Below are positions 7,483 to 14,053 of a DNA stretch of 14,246 nucleotides, piece after piece. Origin of the DNA: an uncultured Coriobacteriaceae bacterium (GTDB lineage: Bacteria > Actinomycetota > Coriobacteriia > Coriobacteriales > Eggerthellaceae); NCBI GenBank assembly GCA_946623915.1, contig CAMORQ010000016.1, forward strand, positions 1-14,246, read 5' to 3'. The notes below the pieces were generated by a model, which was not told where the DNA came from, ran no database searches, and worked only from the letters and a program-made list of their open reading frames with translations. The translations under genes and the position numbers were made by a program. The number at the start of each line of letters is the position of its first letter. Positions within the stretch are counted from its first letter, which is position 1.

Positions 7483-8283
7483 ATGAAACAACACATTGCG
7501 ATATCGGTTGCATGTGCATTGACGATTGCCATTCTAGGGGGCTGTGCCGCCTCGGATGGACAGACAGGGTCGGCTTCCGCCGAACCCCAATCGTCTTCAG
7601 TGGCGCAGCAGGCGTCTGCGTCCGCATCTTCGACGACCTCGAGCGAATCCGCTTCTTTGCCGGCTGCTAGCAGCGACGCGACCCCAGCCGCAAGCAGCGA
7701 CGCGACGACGGTTGGCAGCAGTGATGCTGTCACGGCCGCAAGCAGCGACGCCGCACCTGCGGCTAGCAGCGACGCAGCCCGTGCAAGCAGCGACGCAGCG
7801 GGATCGGGAAGCAGCGATTCGGCATCGTCCGATGCGGCATCTTCGGACGGTTCGTCCGAGCCTGTGCTCAGCGGTCCTTCCGGTTTGACTGAAAACGGCG
7901 TCGCCATGCGCTACGTATCCGCCAAAGAGGCTCTCGCCGACATCGAGGCGGGCGACAAGACCAAACTGTTCGTCGATTTGCGCAAACCCGCCGATTACGA
8001 GGCAGGCCATATAAAGGGTGCGGTGAACGCGCCGCTCAACAAAGTGGTCGACAACAACAACTACGCCGACGGCGTGGCTAATCTGGCTGCGACGCTTACT
8101 CAGGTCACCGGCAACGAAGTCGGCGAAGGACGCGACGTCGTTCTCGTGTGCTATGCGGGTAAGAAATACGCGCAGGCTGGCACCGATATCCTCAACGCGC
8201 TCGGTGCCGACATGGACACGGTCTACACGCTCGAAGGCGGCATGACCGAATGGAACGACAAAGGCTATCCGGTCGTTAAATAG
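7483..8283 (+). CDS. Surface lipoprotein with one rhodanese domain
   Basis: This is a 266-residue lipoprotein. Residues 1-21 form a type II signal peptide with lipobox LGGC, so Cys21 should be lipid-modified and the protein tethered outside the membrane. Residues 22-135 are a low-complexity Ser/Ala/Asp stalk that includes an 8-residue SSDA-type repeat. Residues about 143-266 are a rhodanese domain: VDLRKPADYEAGHIKGA (165-181) is the CH2A-like segment, and CYAGKKY holds the likely catalytic Cys223. Rhodaneses carry sulfane sulfur as a cysteine persulfide. The ATG is fixed by AAGGGGAG eight bases upstream and by the signal peptide. The gene starts the operon, 23 bases ahead of a TorD-like chaperone and then a PsrA/PhsA-like enzyme, so it may bind external polysulfide or thiosulfate sulfur for that enzyme. 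That role is inferred. Confidence 0.93.
   Translation: MKQHIAISVACALTIAILGGCAASDGQTGSASAEPQSSSVAQQASASASSTTSSESASLPAASSDATPAASSDATTVGSSDAVTAASSDAAPAASSDAARASSDAAGSGSSDSASSDAASSDGSSEPVLSGPSGLTENGVAMRYVSAKEALADIEAGDKTKLFVDLRKPADYEAGHIKGAVNAPLNKVVDNNNYADGVANLAATLTQVTGNEVGEGRDVVLVCYAGKKYAQAGTDILNALGADMDTVYTLEGGMTEWNDKGYPVVK
7666..7830 (+). repeat. Imperfect 24-base tandem repeat encoding SSDA stalk
   Basis: About six to seven copies of a 24-base unit encode the pattern [A/G]SSDAxxx (residues 62-116 of the lipoprotein), for example ASSDATPA, ASSDATTV, GSSDAVTA and ASSDAAPA. The last copies are shortened or degenerate. The shared DNA core is AGCAGCGACGC. The copies are close enough at DNA level to allow slippage or recombination that would change stalk length. 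Confidence 0.88.
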
Positions 8284-8306
8284 CAAGCGGCGCGATTGAG
8301 CGAACG

Positions 8307-8933
8307 ATGCCCGCATTAGGACGACAGACCATCGATGCCCTCTCCGTTCTGTTTGCCAGAACGTCCGAGGAAGATTACGCATCCGCTATTCACGCATACG
8401 GCGAAGATGCCGCTTGCAATGCCCCCTGGGGCGATGGGGGACGTTTGCAGGCGCCTTCCTTTGAAGAGTACCGTCATTTCTTCAACCAGGTTCTCACTCC
8501 AGGCGTGCCCGGGTCCCTTCCTCCGGTCGAATCGCTCTACCGCGATTGGGGTGGCCATCGGGCCGGCCTGCAGCACGGACAGGGATTCTATCTTGGCCCC
8601 TCGGCGGCTCACGTAAGGCAGGTGTGCGAGCAGCTCGACATCAGCATTCCCACCGAATTCGATGCCATGCCAGATCACCTGATTATCCTTATCGAGCTGA
8701 ATGAGTTTCTGTGCGAACATGCCCCTGTCGAACAAACTCGGGCGTTTGCGGACGAGCACTTTTCCTGGTTGCCGGTGTATCGAGGCGCCTTGGCATCGAG
8801 AATGGCCGAGCGAAACGACGATCAACTTGCGGTTGCATGTACATACTACGATGCCGTTCTGGGTTTCCTGGAAACGGTTCTGTTGCAGGGATACGACGCG
8901 TTCGAAGCGCAAACGAGGGCCCGAAGCGCATAA
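8307..8933 (+). CDS. TorD/DmsD-family molybdoenzyme chaperone
   Basis: This is a 208-residue, mostly helical cytoplasmic protein without signal peptide or membrane segment. Two family hallmarks are present: LPPVESLYRDW (71-81), matching the conserved P-x-x-S-x-Y/W region, and MPDHLIILIELNEFL (121-135), matching the P-D-H-x-x-x-E-L-x-F-L signature of TorD-like proteins. These chaperones bind the Tat signal of a molybdoenzyme apoprotein, hold it for cofactor insertion and prevent early export. The most likely client is the Tat-signal catalytic subunit encoded 62 bases downstream. The gene begins 23 bases after the rhodanese lipoprotein with only a weak Shine-Dalgarno, suggesting modest translation, as expected for a chaperone. 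The length is close to the family norm. Client specificity is inferred from position. Confidence 0.9.
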   Translation: MPALGRQTIDALSVLFARTSEEDYASAIHAYGEDAACNAPWGDGGRLQAPSFEEYRHFFNQVLTPGVPGSLPPVESLYRDWGGHRAGLQHGQGFYLGPSAAHVRQVCEQLDISIPTEFDAMPDHLIILIELNEFLCEHAPVEQTRAFADEHFSWLPVYRGALASRMAERNDDQLAVACTYYDAVLGFLETVLLQGYDAFEAQTRARSA

Positions 8934-8958
8934 GGCGCTGCGGTGTCCGCGTCGCGCC
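8934..8958 (+). other. Intra-operon GC hairpin after the chaperone gene
   Basis: Directly after the TAA, GGCGC (8934-8938) can pair with GCGCC (8954-8958), and inside it GCGG (8940-8943) with CCGC (8947-8950). No T run follows, so termination is unlikely. Such a hairpin could mark an mRNA processing or stability boundary between the weakly translated chaperone and the strongly translated enzyme genes. Confidence 0.35.
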
Positions 8959-8995
8959 ACAGCAACGCGGTGAACGTAGAGGAGGTAGTGCTGCC

Positions 8996-11185
8996 ATGAG
9001 CAGACAGATGACCAGAAGGGGCTTTCTGCGGGCGTCCGCCGCAAGCGCCGCTCTTGCCAGTGCGGGAGTCGCCGGCCTTTCGGGATGCAGTTCCGCACCT
9101 GCGGAAAGCGGTCCGAAGGAAACGAAGCGCGTGGCTACGCTGTGCAATGGGTGTTCGAACGAATGCGGGTTGTGGGTGAACGTGCGAGACGGCGTCGTCC
9201 ACACGCTGGAAGGCAATCCCGACAACCCCAAATCGGGCGGCCGCATGTGCGGACGTGGGCACGGGTTCGCGCAGATGACGTATTCGGCAGACCGTCTGAC
9301 GCAGCCGATGAAGCGCATGGAAAATGGCGATTTCGAGCCCATAAGCTGGGACGATGCCTATGCTGAAATCGCAGAAAAGCTTACTGGCATCATTGCCGAA
9401 CACGGGCCGCAGGCTTTCGCGTTCATCCGTGACCCCCGTCCCAACATCAACTTCTACGGTCCTCGCTTCACCGCGGCGCTCGGTTCTGCGAACATCTACA
9501 CACATGCGGCCGCATGCAATCTGTCGCTGCAAAGCGGTTACCGTCACACCATCGGCGGAGGTTTTTCGGCCGATTTGGCGAATGCCAAGATGGTCATGTT
9601 CATCGGGCGCAGCTACGCCGACGGCATCACGCCCGCCGATATGAAAACGTTCGCGAACGTCGCCGTAGAAGGCGATTGCAAGCTGGTCATCGTCGACCCG
9701 CGCTACAACAATTCCGCGCATATGGCAGACCAGTGGGTGCCCATTGTCCCCGGCACCGATCTCGCCTTCTTGCTGGCCATGTCGCACGTGCTCATCGAAG
9801 AGGAACTCTACGACAAGAAATTCGTGAAAGAGCACGTCTTGGGTTTCTACGCTTTCAAGAAGGAAGTGGAGCAGTTCACTCCCGAATGGGCGAGCGAGAT
9901 TTGCGGCGTGGACGCGAAGACGATTGCCACGCTTGCCCGCGAGATGGCCGAAGCGGCGCCTGCCGCCGTGGTCGAGCCGTCTTGGCGCGCCGCGTTTGGA
10001 TGCGCCCATGCGAATTCGTTCATGACCGCACGTGCGGTTGCCGCGTTCAACGCGCTTCTGGGCAACTACGGACAAGAAGGCGGCGCGCTTATCACCAGCT
10101 CGCCGAGCTTGGGGGCTCTCCCCGCGGACAAGTTCCCCACGCCGCCTGCCGCCCAGCACACGCGCGTGGGCAACGAAGAGTACCCGCTTGCCGTTCAGGG
10201 CTTCGGCACCAACCTCGCCGTGCTCAAGGCAGCCCTCGAAGGCTCCATGAAGGCCGTGTTCTTCTACCAGAGCAATGCCGCCAAGGGGTACGCGAATCCG
10301 GCCGTATGGGCTGAAGGCCTGGCCAACGTGGACCTTGTGGTCGACATCGATGTGCAAATGTCCGAAACGGCCATGCTCGCCGACTACGTGCTTCCCGAGT
10401 GCAGCTACCTCGAACGGCTCGAAGCCGTCTACCTGCTCGGAGGCAAGACGCACCAAGTTGCCATCCGCGACAAGGCCATCGACGTAATCCATCCCGAAAC
10501 GCGTCCGGCCGACCAAATTTTCCGCGAGCTTTCGGCCGCATGCGGTGTGGGGCAGTACTTCGACTTCACGGCAGAGGAACTGGTCGAAGCCCAGCTTGGC
10601 ACCATCGGTCTGACGATAGACGAACTGCGCGAGAAGGGCATCGTCGAGCTGCCGACGTCGGATTTCAAGTATGGCAAGGTTCCTACGTTCAACACGCCTT
10701 CGGGCAAAATAGAGCTGTTCAGCGTTACCATCGGACGCGCAGGCTTAAGCCCGGTGATTACCTGGGTGGACCGCAAGGTCCATCCGCAAGAAGGCGAATT
10801 CTACTTCGTGGGCGGTAAGCAATCCATTCAAAGCCACACGATGACCACGAGCATCGAAGCGCTCATGGATATTTCCAAGACCTACGATCTTGAACGCCTG
10901 TGGATGAACGCGGCCGATGCTGCGGCCTTGGGGATAGCCGAAGGCGACGAAGTCGAGATATCTTCTTCGGAATACACCGACACGGTCCATGTGCACGTGA
11001 CCGAGCGTCTGATGCCGGGTGTCGTGTACGCTCCGACCCATTACGGCGGGTCGTCGCCCTACCTTACCCAAGGATACGAGTTCGGCATCTGCACGCCCAA
11101 CTTCGTCCCCTTTGACATGGAGCCAGGCGTCGGATCGACCATGAGCCAGGAAGTGGCTGTGAAAATTCGGAAGGTAGGTGCGTAA
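8996..11185 (+). CDS. PsrA/PhsA-like molybdopterin oxidoreductase, catalytic subunit
   Basis: This is a 729-residue catalytic subunit of the DMSO-reductase superfamily. The Tat motif TRRGFLR (6-12) and a hydrophobic stretch are followed by LSGC (28-31), a lipobox, so the mature protein may be lipid-anchored at Cys31. C50, C53, C57 and C85 form the CX2CX3CX27C [4Fe-4S] site. Cys174 in HAAACNLSLQSG is the probable molybdenum ligand, as in polysulfide/thiosulfate reductases. The C-terminal segment with ADYVLPECSYLERLE, FNTPSGKIELFS and a final molybdopterin-dinucleotide domain fits PsrA/PhsA in length and order. It is expected to act outside the membrane, reducing a sulfur compound with electrons from quinol through the next two gene products. 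The start is fixed by AGGAGG ten bases upstream and by the Tat signal. Tetrathionate, arsenate or an organic substrate cannot be excluded. Confidence 0.92.
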   Translation: MSRQMTRRGFLRASAASAALASAGVAGLSGCSSAPAESGPKETKRVATLCNGCSNECGLWVNVRDGVVHTLEGNPDNPKSGGRMCGRGHGFAQMTYSADRLTQPMKRMENGDFEPISWDDAYAEIAEKLTGIIAEHGPQAFAFIRDPRPNINFYGPRFTAALGSANIYTHAAACNLSLQSGYRHTIGGGFSADLANAKMVMFIGRSYADGITPADMKTFANVAVEGDCKLVIVDPRYNNSAHMADQWVPIVPGTDLAFLLAMSHVLIEEELYDKKFVKEHVLGFYAFKKEVEQFTPEWASEICGVDAKTIATLAREMAEAAPAAVVEPSWRAAFGCAHANSFMTARAVAAFNALLGNYGQEGGALITSSPSLGALPADKFPTPPAAQHTRVGNEEYPLAVQGFGTNLAVLKAALEGSMKAVFFYQSNAAKGYANPAVWAEGLANVDLVVDIDVQMSETAMLADYVLPECSYLERLEAVYLLGGKTHQVAIRDKAIDVIHPETRPADQIFRELSAACGVGQYFDFTAEELVEAQLGTIGLTIDELREKGIVELPTSDFKYGKVPTFNTPSGKIELFSVTIGRAGLSPVITWVDRKVHPQEGEFYFVGGKQSIQSHTMTTSIEALMDISKTYDLERLWMNAADAAALGIAEGDEVEISSSEYTDTVHVHVTERLMPGVVYAPTHYGGSSPYLTQGYEFGICTPNFVPFDMEPGVGSTMSQEVAVKIRKVGA

Positions 11186-11189
11186 AGCC

Positions 11190-11729
11190 ATGGCGCGTTA
11201 TGGAATGATGATTGACACGCGCAAGTGCGTCGGCTGCTTCGCCTGCCGCGTTGCGTGCCAAATGAAAAACACGCTCGGACCCAAAGAGGGATTCGTGCAT
11301 TTCGAGTTCTTGGAAAGCGGGACCTATCCCGACGTTTCTTCCGAGGCCATCCCCATGCAGTGCATGCACTGTGCGGATGCGCCATGCGAAAAGGTGTGTC
11401 CTACAGGGGCCACCTACATCAACGAAGCCGGAGTGGTGCTCGTGGATGCGAACAAATGCATCGGGTGCAAATACTGCATGGTTGCATGCCCCTACAGCGT
11501 GCGCATGATTGAAGAGATCTCCGGCGTGGTGGAAAAGTGCCGCTTCTGCTGGGACGACGAAATGGGCGGGCCCAACAACCCGTCGTGCGTGGCGACCTGC
11601 ATCGCCGACGCGCGCGTGTTCGGCGACCTTGATGACCCGAACTCCGACGTCGCTGTGGCCATCGCCGCCAACGACGCGCAGCCCATCGCGGGCGACTTGA
11701 CCGAAGCCAAGATTTTCTACGTGAGGTGA
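11190..11729 (+). CDS. Four-[4Fe-4S] electron-transfer subunit (PsrB/DmsB/NrfC-like)
   Basis: This is a 179-residue ferredoxin-like subunit with sixteen cysteines in four complete groups: C13/16/19/23, C58/61/66/70, C90/93/96/100 and C117/120/133/137. All four [4Fe-4S] clusters should be present; none of the ligands is replaced. It has no signal peptide of its own, so it is presumably exported as a folded complex with the Tat-bearing catalytic subunit, as known for DmsB and PsrB homologues. It passes electrons from the membrane quinol subunit to the molybdenum enzyme. The ATG at 11190 gives the usual MARYGMMID N terminus; an in-frame GTG at 11178 overlaps the previous gene and would add four residues. 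The protein is slightly shorter than DmsB. Its stop codon touches the start region of the next gene, indicating coupling. Confidence 0.95.
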   Translation: MARYGMMIDTRKCVGCFACRVACQMKNTLGPKEGFVHFEFLESGTYPDVSSEAIPMQCMHCADAPCEKVCPTGATYINEAGVVLVDANKCIGCKYCMVACPYSVRMIEEISGVVEKCRFCWDDEMGGPNNPSCVATCIADARVFGDLDDPNSDVAVAIAANDAQPIAGDLTEAKIFYVR

Positions 11730-11734
11730 TGAAG

Positions 11735-12583
11735 ATGGTATGGGGTCCCATGATTGCCGTGTACCTGTTCGTCGCAGGTGCAGCAGCAGGTTCATACTTG
11801 ACGGCATCGCTTGTGAGTTTCAAATACCCAGGCGGGGTGTTCACGCGCAAAGCCGGGCGCATAATCGCTCCCATCCTGCTGGCCATCGGTTTGCTCATGC
11901 TGATGCTCGATGCGGAAGCGGGGTTGCGCAATCCGTTGCGCTTCCTCGGGCTTTTCGCCAATCCGCGCTCGGTCATGACCATAGGCACGTATATCATCAG
12001 CGTGTTCATGGTGGTGGCGTTAATCGTCGCGGTGCTCGAGCTGATGGGCAAGAACGTGCCGCGCGCGCTCGACATCGTGGGTGACATCGGCGCGATATGC
12101 CTGGCCGGCTACACCGGTTTCCTGCTGGGCGATTCGCTGGGTGTGCCGCTGTGGCACAACTCGGTGCTGCCGCCGCTGTTCATCGTGTCCGCGCTCACGA
12201 GCGGCATGGCCATCGTGTCGCTTATCGGCGCCGCTTTCGACTACGTCGAGTTCGAGAAGATGGGCGTGCTTCGTCCGATTCACATCGTGTTGGCAGTTCT
12301 CGAGATTCTGCTGATCGTAGCGCTGCTTGTCATTGCTTCCGGCAGGGGAGCTGCAGGTGCCGAATCGGTTGCGATGCTCACCACCGGCTCGCTGGCTCCG
12401 GCTTTCTGGATCGGGGTTGTGGGCATCGGGTTGGTTTTGCCGCTTGCCATCGACCTATTCAACATGCGCTCGACTAAGTCCGAGGCATCGGGCGAGGCGC
12501 TTGCGCAGACCGGCGTGGTCGTCGGCGGCTTCCTGCTGCGCTTCGTGGTCGTAAGCGCCGGTGTGATGATGGTGTTACTGTAA
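11735..12583 (+). CDS. NrfD/PsrC-like quinol-oxidising membrane subunit
   Basis: This is a 282-residue integral membrane protein with eight clear hydrophobic segments and short loops, the PsrC topology. The start MVWGPMIAVYLFVAGAAAG is the characteristic first helix of the NrfD/PsrC family. This subunit anchors the complex, oxidises (or reduces) menaquinone and exchanges electrons with the iron-sulfur subunit; it holds no haem. ATG 11735 has GAGG (11723-11726) eight bases upstream. ATG 11729 and GTG 11726 are in-frame alternatives that overlap the previous stop. Salmonella thiosulfate reductase uses a cytochrome b-type PhsC, so an NrfD-type anchor makes this complex look more like polysulfide reductase, though many other reductases share it. 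It is the last gene of the five-gene operon; no clear terminator follows before the next promoter. Confidence 0.93.
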   Translation: MVWGPMIAVYLFVAGAAAGSYLTASLVSFKYPGGVFTRKAGRIIAPILLAIGLLMLMLDAEAGLRNPLRFLGLFANPRSVMTIGTYIISVFMVVALIVAVLELMGKNVPRALDIVGDIGAICLAGYTGFLLGDSLGVPLWHNSVLPPLFIVSALTSGMAIVSLIGAAFDYVEFEKMGVLRPIHIVLAVLEILLIVALLVIASGRGAAGAESVAMLTTGSLAPAFWIGVVGIGLVLPLAIDLFNMRSTKSEASGEALAQTGVVVGGFLLRFVVVSAGVMMVLL

Positions 12584-12595
12584 TGTTACTATGTT

Positions 12596-12611
12596 TGCAT
12601 CAATTTATGCA
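12596..12611 (+). promoter_or_regulatory. Dyad upstream of the double-rhodanese promoter
   Basis: TGCAT (12596-12600) and ATGCA (12607-12611) form a perfect inverted repeat with a six-base spacer, centred about 50 bases before the predicted transcription start. This is a typical activator position. Just before it, TGTTACT occurs twice, 11 bases apart (12573-12579 and 12584-12590), about one helical turn. Neither matches a regulator site I can name. Confidence 0.35.
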
Positions 12612-12619
12612 TTCGTTTC

Positions 12620-12647
12620 TTGACACCAAGAAACGCAACAGTAAGAT
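12620..12647 (+). promoter_or_regulatory. Sigma-70-type promoter for the double-rhodanese lipoprotein
   Basis: A perfect TTGACA (12620-12625) is followed after 16 bases by TAAGAT (12642-12647), four of six matches to the -10 consensus. Transcription should start near 12654, giving a leader of about 103 bases. The promoter lies in an AT-rich gap right after the NrfD gene, so this gene can be expressed separately from the reductase operon. Confidence 0.65.
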
Positions 12648-12661
12648 AAGGGCAAGAATAG

Positions 12662-12697
12662 GAAGGATGCCTAAGGAGGGAAGGGATGCCATCCTTC
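12662..12697 (+). promoter_or_regulatory. Leader hairpin displaying a Shine-Dalgarno in its loop
   Basis: GAAGGATG (12662-12669) pairs perfectly with CATCCTTC (12690-12697). The 20-base loop contains AAGGAGGG and the ATG of a 16-codon ORF. A second palindrome GGATGCCATCC (12684-12694) overlaps the right arm. Folding would place the ribosome-binding site in a loop and bury the codons after the small start, so it could control leader translation or mRNA stability. Confidence 0.45.
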
Positions 12698-12736
12698 AAA
12701 ATTCGAAGCTTTATCTATAAGGAAAGAACAAGTTGA
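12686..12736 (+). CDS. Candidate leader peptide (uORF, 16 residues)
   Basis: ATG 12686 opens a 16-residue frame, MPSFKIRSFIYKERTS, ending at TGA 12734-12736. GGAGGG (12675-12680) lies five bases upstream and is a better Shine-Dalgarno than the one of the main gene. The stop lies 20 bases before the lipoprotein ATG, in a different frame, so reinitiation or coupling is possible. The peptide is basic and not a recognised attenuator type: there are no runs of one amino acid. It may be an accidental frame in a strong leader; only the ribosome-binding site and position support it. Confidence 0.35.
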   Translation: MPSFKIRSFIYKERTS

Positions 12737-12756
12737 AAGATTGGAGACCAGCAACA

Positions 12757-13875
12757 ATGAAGAAAAAGTTTGCATTGATCATTTCGTTTGTGTTTGCCAC
12801 CGGCCTGCTTGCCGGTTGCGCAAGTGGTGGCGGGACGTCTTCGTCGACGAGCGCTGACACTTCCGCATCGGCTTCCGCCTCTGTTTCGGCCGACGCTTCC
12901 GCGTCCGCTTCGGCTGACACGTCCGCTTCCGCTTCGTCCTCTGCCGATACGTCTGCTTCCGCTTCTGCTTCGGCATCCTCTTCTGCGTCCGCTTCCACTT
13001 CTTCGGACGCTTCTGCTTCTTCCAGCGCCGCAGGGGCCGGTGACGCCGATACGATTATCGGGGAAGCCGTTGCGAGCTATTGGACGAACTTCCCCGACGA
13101 GCCGAAGAACAACCAGCTTCCTGCTGAGGAAATCTTCAAGAAGATGGACGCTGGCGAGGACATCTACCTGCTCGACATCCGCGATGCCAAAGACTATGCC
13201 GAAGGGCATCTGAAGGGCGCCGTGAACATCCCCTACGCCGAGCTTGCCGCCAATCTGGAGGTCATCCCCGATGACAAGCCCCTCTGGATCAACTGCTATA
13301 CCGGCCAGACTTCTTCTCAGGCGACCGTCCTGCTGACCGTTGCCGGCAAGGACGCCCACAACATTCAGAGCGGTTGGCTGCGCGGCATTTCGAAGACGGA
13401 AGGTTTCGAAAACTACATCGATACTGAAGAGGCGACCTTCGAGGGTTCCTATCCTGTTGATGATGCAGTCAAGGCTGCCATCGAAGAGTACTTCGCAAGC
13501 GCCGACAAGCCCTTCAACTTCAAGCCCGAGGATCTGAAGGCCGCTATCGAAGACGGCACTGCCGCCGACAAGTACTGCGTTCTTTCCGTCCGCTCCGCCG
13601 AGGACTATGCCAAGGGACACATTCCTGGTGCCATCAACGTCCCGTTCGGCAAGGGCATGATCGGACAGGTCCTGACGGACGTCGATCCTTCCAAGCAGAT
13701 TATCGTGTACTGCTACACGGGCCAGACCGCTTCTCAGGTCGTTGCATCTCTGCGTCTTCTGGGTCTCGATGCCTGGAACCTCAACGGCGGTTGGGGCAAG
13801 GCCACCGAAGGCGACGTGGAAGGCTTCGGCTGGACCAAGGACGGCGAAGGCAACTATCCCGTCGAGGCTGCCTAA
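12757..13875 (+). CDS. Surface lipoprotein with two rhodanese domains
   Basis: This is a 372-residue lipoprotein. Lipobox LAGC ends a clear signal peptide and puts the lipid on Cys21. Residues 26-95 are an almost pure Ser/Ala/Thr/Asp stalk. Two rhodanese domains follow: about 105-235, with LLDIRDAKDYAEGHLKGA and catalytic Cys180 in CYTGQTSSQ; and about 255-370, with VRSAEDYAKGHIPGAINVP and Cys319 in CYTGQTASQ. Both active-site loops are intact, unlike classical tandem rhodaneses in which the first domain is inactive. Each should hold a persulfide outside the membrane. ATG 12757 is chosen for its signal peptide and GGAG ten bases upstream; an earlier TTG at 12733 would spoil the signal. The gene has its own promoter and terminator but lies directly after a PsrABC-like operon, suggesting it hands sulfur to that enzyme. 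Confidence 0.94.
   Translation: MKKKFALIISFVFATGLLAGCASGGGTSSSTSADTSASASASVSADASASASADTSASASSSADTSASASASASSSASASTSSDASASSSAAGAGDADTIIGEAVASYWTNFPDEPKNNQLPAEEIFKKMDAGEDIYLLDIRDAKDYAEGHLKGAVNIPYAELAANLEVIPDDKPLWINCYTGQTSSQATVLLTVAGKDAHNIQSGWLRGISKTEGFENYIDTEEATFEGSYPVDDAVKAAIEEYFASADKPFNFKPEDLKAAIEDGTAADKYCVLSVRSAEDYAKGHIPGAINVPFGKGMIGQVLTDVDPSKQIIVYCYTGQTASQVVASLRLLGLDAWNLNGGWGKATEGDVEGFGWTKDGEGNYPVEAA
12832..13041 (+). repeat. Low-complexity DNA encoding a Ser/Ala stalk
   Basis: About 210 bases of pyrimidine-rich TCC/TCT/GCT-type codons encode alternating Ser and Ala with occasional Asp and Thr (SADTSASAS-like units). The units are irregular and differ in codon choice from the AGC-rich SSDA repeat of the other rhodanese lipoprotein, so the two stalks probably arose or expanded separately. 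Confidence 0.8.
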
Positions 13876-13910
13876 TTACGTAGCGCAAACGCTATCCCTC
13901 CCAAACACGA

Positions 13911-13939
13911 AAGGCCGGGCAACATGCCCGGCCTTTTTT
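13911..13939 (+). terminator. Strong rho-independent terminator
   Basis: AAGGCCGGGC (13911-13920) and GCCCGGCCTT (13926-13935) form a perfect ten-base-pair stem with the loop AACAT, followed by a run of six T (13934-13939). It lies 35 bases after the double-rhodanese stop and ends that transcript. Confidence 0.96.
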
Positions 13940-14053
13940 ACTTGTTGTAGCCAAATTTGCAGGTTCGAACGCCGCTATGTGGAGCTGTTCGCCTGTTGCA
14001 TGCAAAACAAGTTCATCAAAACGCATGAGATTGGGCTTTGTGACCACTATCTA

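Noticed and set aside
7425..7670. 81-codon + strand frame beginning before the rhodanese lipoprotein
   Set aside because: It has no ribosome-binding site and overlaps the lipoprotein signal peptide and stalk in another frame.
7666..7830. Possible CRISPR-like array
   Set aside because: The repeats are short, contiguous and in frame with a protein stalk; there are no unique spacers of uniform length.
8846..10516. Long minus-strand open frame (556 codons) opposite the molybdoenzyme gene
   Set aside because: No domain or motif, and the + strand gene has complete catalytic motifs; a codon-bias shadow.
12711..13620. Minus-strand frames rich in Glu/Ala/Asp or Gly/Arg/Ser opposite the stalk of the double-rhodanese protein
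   Set aside because: Low-complexity mirror translations of the Ser/Ala-coding repeat, with no start signals.
13961..13977. GGTTCGAAC resembling a tRNA T-loop
   Set aside because: The flanking bases do not form a T stem on either strand, and there is no acceptor, anticodon or D arm; it is just an 8-base palindrome.
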